Shown here one piece after another: positions 62,044 through 64,000 of a stretch of 64,000 nt of DNA. Position 1 is the stretch's first letter. Each line of letters starts with the position of its first letter. Source of the stretch: Paludibacteraceae bacterium (GTDB lineage: Bacteria; Bacteroidota; Bacteroidia; Bacteroidales; Paludibacteraceae); the NCBI GenBank assembly GCA_024401535.1, contig JAKSKX010000004.1, positions 111,490 through 175,489 of the forward strand, given 5' to 3'. The translations under genes and the position numbers were made by a program. The notes beneath the pieces were generated by a model. It ran no database searches. It saw only the letters and a list, made by a program, of their open reading frames with translations, and was not told the DNA's origin.

Positions 62044-62487
62044 TTAATCTTCCTTTGTCTTTTCCTTGTCAAGTTCGATAAGTGCCTCCACAGCAAGTCT
62101 GTACGAGTCCATGCCGAATCCAAGAATTGTGCCGAGGCATGCTGCTGTCAGGTATGACTTGTGTCTGAACTCCTCCCTCTTGTGAGTGTTAGAGATATGA
62201 ACCTCTATCACAGGGCACTTGATGGCGCGGATTGCATCGGCTATTGCCACAGAAGTGTGTGTGTAAGCTCCTGCATTCAATACTATGCCATCGGAAATGA
62301 AACCAGTTTCCTGGATTGTGTCTATCAGTTCGCCTTCAACATTCGACTGGTAGTATTCTATGTTCACCTCTGGGTAACGAGCCCTTAATGTTTCTAGGTA
62401 GTCTTCGAATGACTGGCTGCCATAAATACCTGGCTCTCTCTTTCCCAATAGGTTAAGATTTGGTCCGTTGATGATAATGATGTTCAT
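62044..62487 (-). CDS. aroQ: 3-dehydroquinate dehydratase, type II
   Basis: This shikimate-pathway enzyme dehydrates 3-dehydroquinate. The 147-residue protein begins with IIIINGPNLNLLGKREPGIYG (catalytic Tyr near residue 22), then NAGAYTHTSVAIADAI and IEVHISNTHKREEFRHKS (catalytic His). A long leader carries two similar copies of a 22-base element (see the repeat entry at 62504-62553). Promoter at 62577-62584. Confidence 0.95.
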   Translation of the reverse strand: MNIIIINGPNLNLLGKREPGIYGSQSFEDYLETLRARYPEVNIEYYQSNVEGELIDTIQETGFISDGIVLNAGAYTHTSVAIADAIRAIKCPVIEVHISNTHKREEFRHKSYLTAACLGTILGFGMDSYRLAVEALIELDKEKTKED

Positions 62488-62503
62488 AATACTAATCGAA
62501 TTA

Positions 62504-62553
62504 ACTCACTTTGTTTCGTTGATGTTTTACAGACTCGCTTTGCTTCGTCGATG
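62504..62553 (-). repeat. Two imperfect 22-base direct repeats in the aroQ leader
   Basis: ACTCACTTTGTTTCGTTGATGT (about 62504-62525) and, 27 bases on, ACTCGCTTTGCTTCGTCGATGT differ at only a few positions. They lie between the aroQ promoter and start codon and would be transcribed as ACATCNACGAANCAAAG units. Function is unknown. Confidence 0.5.
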
Positions 62554-62576
62554 TAAGACATTGTAATTTTAGAGTG

Positions 62577-62584
62577 CAAAATTA
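62577..62584 (-). promoter_or_regulatory. -7 element of the aroQ-pyk-ribF transcript
   Basis: TAATTTTG on the minus strand (complement of 62577-62584) lies about 90 bases upstream of the aroQ ATG. Confidence 0.5.
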
Positions 62585-62643
62585 CTCTTAATTATTAAAA
62601 TTATTGCTAATTTCACGTCGTTTTTTAATAATTGAAGCAAAGA

Positions 62644-63552
62644 ATGAACATTGACCAATACATTTCCGATCCCTATGTACGTGATTACCAGCTGTATTTA
62701 GAGACCGAACGTAATTTCAGCGATGCGACAAAGGAGGCTTATCTCGAGGACCTTTCCAAGCTTCTCGGCTATTTCAGGGACGAGCATATCAAGGTTGAGG
62801 AGGCTACACTTCAGGATTTCGAGTGTTTCGTCACCCTGTTGGTGGAGCTTGGAATCAGCGAGCGTTCTCAGGCGCGCATCCTGTCCGGAGTGAAGCAGTT
62901 CTACCGTTTCCTGCTCCTCGAGGATGTCATAGAGATTGACCCTACAGAGTTGTTGGAAGGCCCGCGTGTGGAAAGACACATTCCCGAAGTCCTTTCCATC
63001 GAGGAAATTGACGCCCTCGAGGCGCAGATTGACGAAAGCACACCTCTGGGCAAAAGAAACTATGCGATTATAGAGACTTTGTACAGCTGCGGCCTGCGTG
63101 TCTCGGAGCTTGTTGACCTCAAGATTTCAAACATATATATGAAGGACGAATTCGTGTCAGTCATAGGAAAGGGAAACAAGCAGAGGCTTGTGCCTATCAG
63201 TCCCGTTGCGATAGAGAAAATAAATGCGTGGCTGGACGAAAGAGCCGGATACAAGATTAAAAAAGGCGAAGAAGACTACATTTTCATAACGAACAGAGGC
63301 TCGCGAATGACACGCGTGATGGTTTTCTATGTCATCAAGGATTTGGCAGAGAAGGCCGGCATAACAAAGAGCATCAGCCCGCACACTTTCCGCCACTCCT
63401 TTGCAACGCATCTGCTAGAGGGTGGTGCAGACTTGCGAAACATTCAGGACATGCTCGGCCACGAGACAATCATAACCACAGAAATCTATACGCATATTGA
63501 TGTGGGCAAGCTGAGGGAACAAATAGAGAAGTATCACCCTCATGGAAAGTAG
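62644..63552 (+). CDS. xerD: Site-specific tyrosine recombinase XerD
   Basis: The 302-residue recombinase resolves chromosome dimers at dif with XerC. The N-terminal SAM-like domain (residues 1-95) is followed by the catalytic domain with Arg152 (CGLRVSEL), Lys176 (GKGNKQR), His247 and Arg250 (HTFRHSFATH), His273 (LGHETIITT) and Tyr282. All are intact. The start at ATG 62644 is preferred over the TTG at 62632. It is the only integrase-type gene in the window. No attachment sites or mobile-element genes surround it, so it is the chromosomal enzyme. Confidence 0.92.
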   Translation: MNIDQYISDPYVRDYQLYLETERNFSDATKEAYLEDLSKLLGYFRDEHIKVEEATLQDFECFVTLLVELGISERSQARILSGVKQFYRFLLLEDVIEIDPTELLEGPRVERHIPEVLSIEEIDALEAQIDESTPLGKRNYAIIETLYSCGLRVSELVDLKISNIYMKDEFVSVIGKGNKQRLVPISPVAIEKINAWLDERAGYKIKKGEEDYIFITNRGSRMTRVMVFYVIKDLAEKAGITKSISPHTFRHSFATHLLEGGADLRNIQDMLGHETIITTEIYTHIDVGKLREQIEKYHPHGK

Positions 63553-63578
63553 AAAGGGCGACCGAAGCCGCCCTTTTA
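63553..63578 (+). terminator. Terminator of xerD, bidirectional
   Basis: AAAGGGCG/CGCCCTTT (63553-63560 with 63569-63576) is a perfect 8-base stem followed by T. It also faces the leftward BspA-like gene. Confidence 0.8.
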
Positions 63579-63618
63579 GTTAATAATTAATGATTAATAG
63601 TTAATAGTTGCAAGTTGA

Positions 63619-64000
63619 TTAGTAGTATTCAATTTCGCAAGTGTATGGGAATGCATCCTTAACCTTTCCTTTCAAACTTACTGGCACACGTGCTGTCTTT
63701 AGTCTTGAGCAATTCCAGAATGCACCCTTTCCGATTGAAGTTACCGAGTTAGGTATTTCGATGCTTGTAAGGCTTGTGCACAAATAGAATGCATAGTCTC
63801 CGATTTCAGTTACCGAGTTAGGGATTACGATGCTTGTGAGGCTTCTGCATTCATAGAATGCATTCTCTTCGATTGAAGTTACCGAGTTAGGTATTTCGAT
63901 GCTTGTAAGGCTTGTGCACAAATAGAATGCATAGTCTCCGATTTCAGTTACCGAGTTAGGTATTTCGATGCTTGTAAGGTTTGTGCACTCATAGAATGCA
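63619..64000 (-). CDS. BspA-like leucine-rich-repeat protein, C-terminal part (partial)
   Basis: The frame is open from the window's right edge to the TAA at 63619-63621; the N-terminus lies beyond base 64000. About five 23-residue LRR_5 repeats are seen (VTSIEENAFYECRSLTSIVIPNS and similar), then the C-terminal module RLKTARVPVSLKGKVKDAFPY, matching that of the gene at 30389. The DNA repeats are almost identical units of 69 bases. It is probably a surface or secreted adhesin-like protein. Unlike the copy at 30389 it has no internal stop in the visible part. Confidence 0.8.
   Translation of the reverse strand, partial: AFYECTNLTSIEIPNSVTEIGDYAFYLCTSLTSIEIPNSVTSIEENAFYECRSLTSIVIPNSVTEIGDYAFYLCTSLTSIEIPNSVTSIGKGAFWNCSRLKTARVPVSLKGKVKDAFPYTCEIEYY

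Noticed and set aside
62644-63552. Integrase of a mobile element at the xerD gene
   Set aside because: The protein has chromosomal XerD length and motifs. There are no attachment-site repeats, relaxase, transposase or cargo beside it.

Overview
The window looks like chromosome from a fibre-degrading member of the Bacteroidales, most like Prevotella or its relatives. Three things point there. Promoters are of the Bacteroidota kind (-7 TAnnTTTG, with a TTG or TTTG about 19-20 bases upstream), recognisable upstream of most transcription units. Several secreted proteins end in type IX secretion sorting domains, which Prevotella, Porphyromonas and relatives use. There are BspA-like leucine-rich-repeat proteins and secreted GH5 and GH9 cellulases. 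Species cannot be fixed from this sequence alone.

Layout. 1-2.7 kb: end of a GH3-like acyl-adenylating enzyme, a HAD hydrolase, a possible small RNA, a small secreted protein and panB. 2.8-29.5 kb: a long rightward surface-polysaccharide locus, from the glycosyltransferase mtgA and three Wzx-type flippases to the heptose genes hddA/hddC. It carries about ten glycosyltransferases or glycosyltransferase-like proteins, five hexapeptide-repeat acyltransferases, one membrane acyltransferase, a Wzy-like polymerase, a radical SAM enzyme beside a pyruvyl transferase, a WbsX protein and a peroxiredoxin. No initiating sugar-phosphate transferase and no Wza/Wzc or ABC exporter is present, so those must lie elsewhere. 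The part from about 10.4 to 21.6 kb is visibly richer in A+T and lies behind a 424-base structured gap, as expected of an exchanged serotype block.

29.5-38.9 kb is patchy and partly decayed: a small conserved protein, broken duplicate 3' ends of hddC and its neighbour, a BspA-like gene with an in-frame stop, an alcohol dehydrogenase, a sulfur-assimilation operon (metY-GNAT-cysK), a collapsed secreted-protein gene, a striking array of eight 42-base repeats, and a two-gene operon of secreted proteins.

39-54.5 kb: asd, a lamin-tail secreted protein, a cation/proton antiporter overlapping an orphan double ketosynthase, two neighbouring cellulases (GH5, GH9), a PHP phosphoesterase, a SulP transporter, a GH5 lipoprotein and tRNA-Ser(GCU). 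54.6-64 kb: core metabolism mostly on the minus strand (histidine phosphatase, ackA, pta, purE, ribF, pyk, aroQ), then xerD and the end of a second BspA-like gene.

The strongest candidate for something undescribed is the repeat array at 36544-36925. Eight imperfect inverted-repeat cores (TTGT-N6-ACAA) are spaced by exactly 42 bases (four helical turns), their unit types run in palindromic order, and the array is enclosed by an exact 11-base inverted repeat. Its open frames have no ATG start and it does not look coding.
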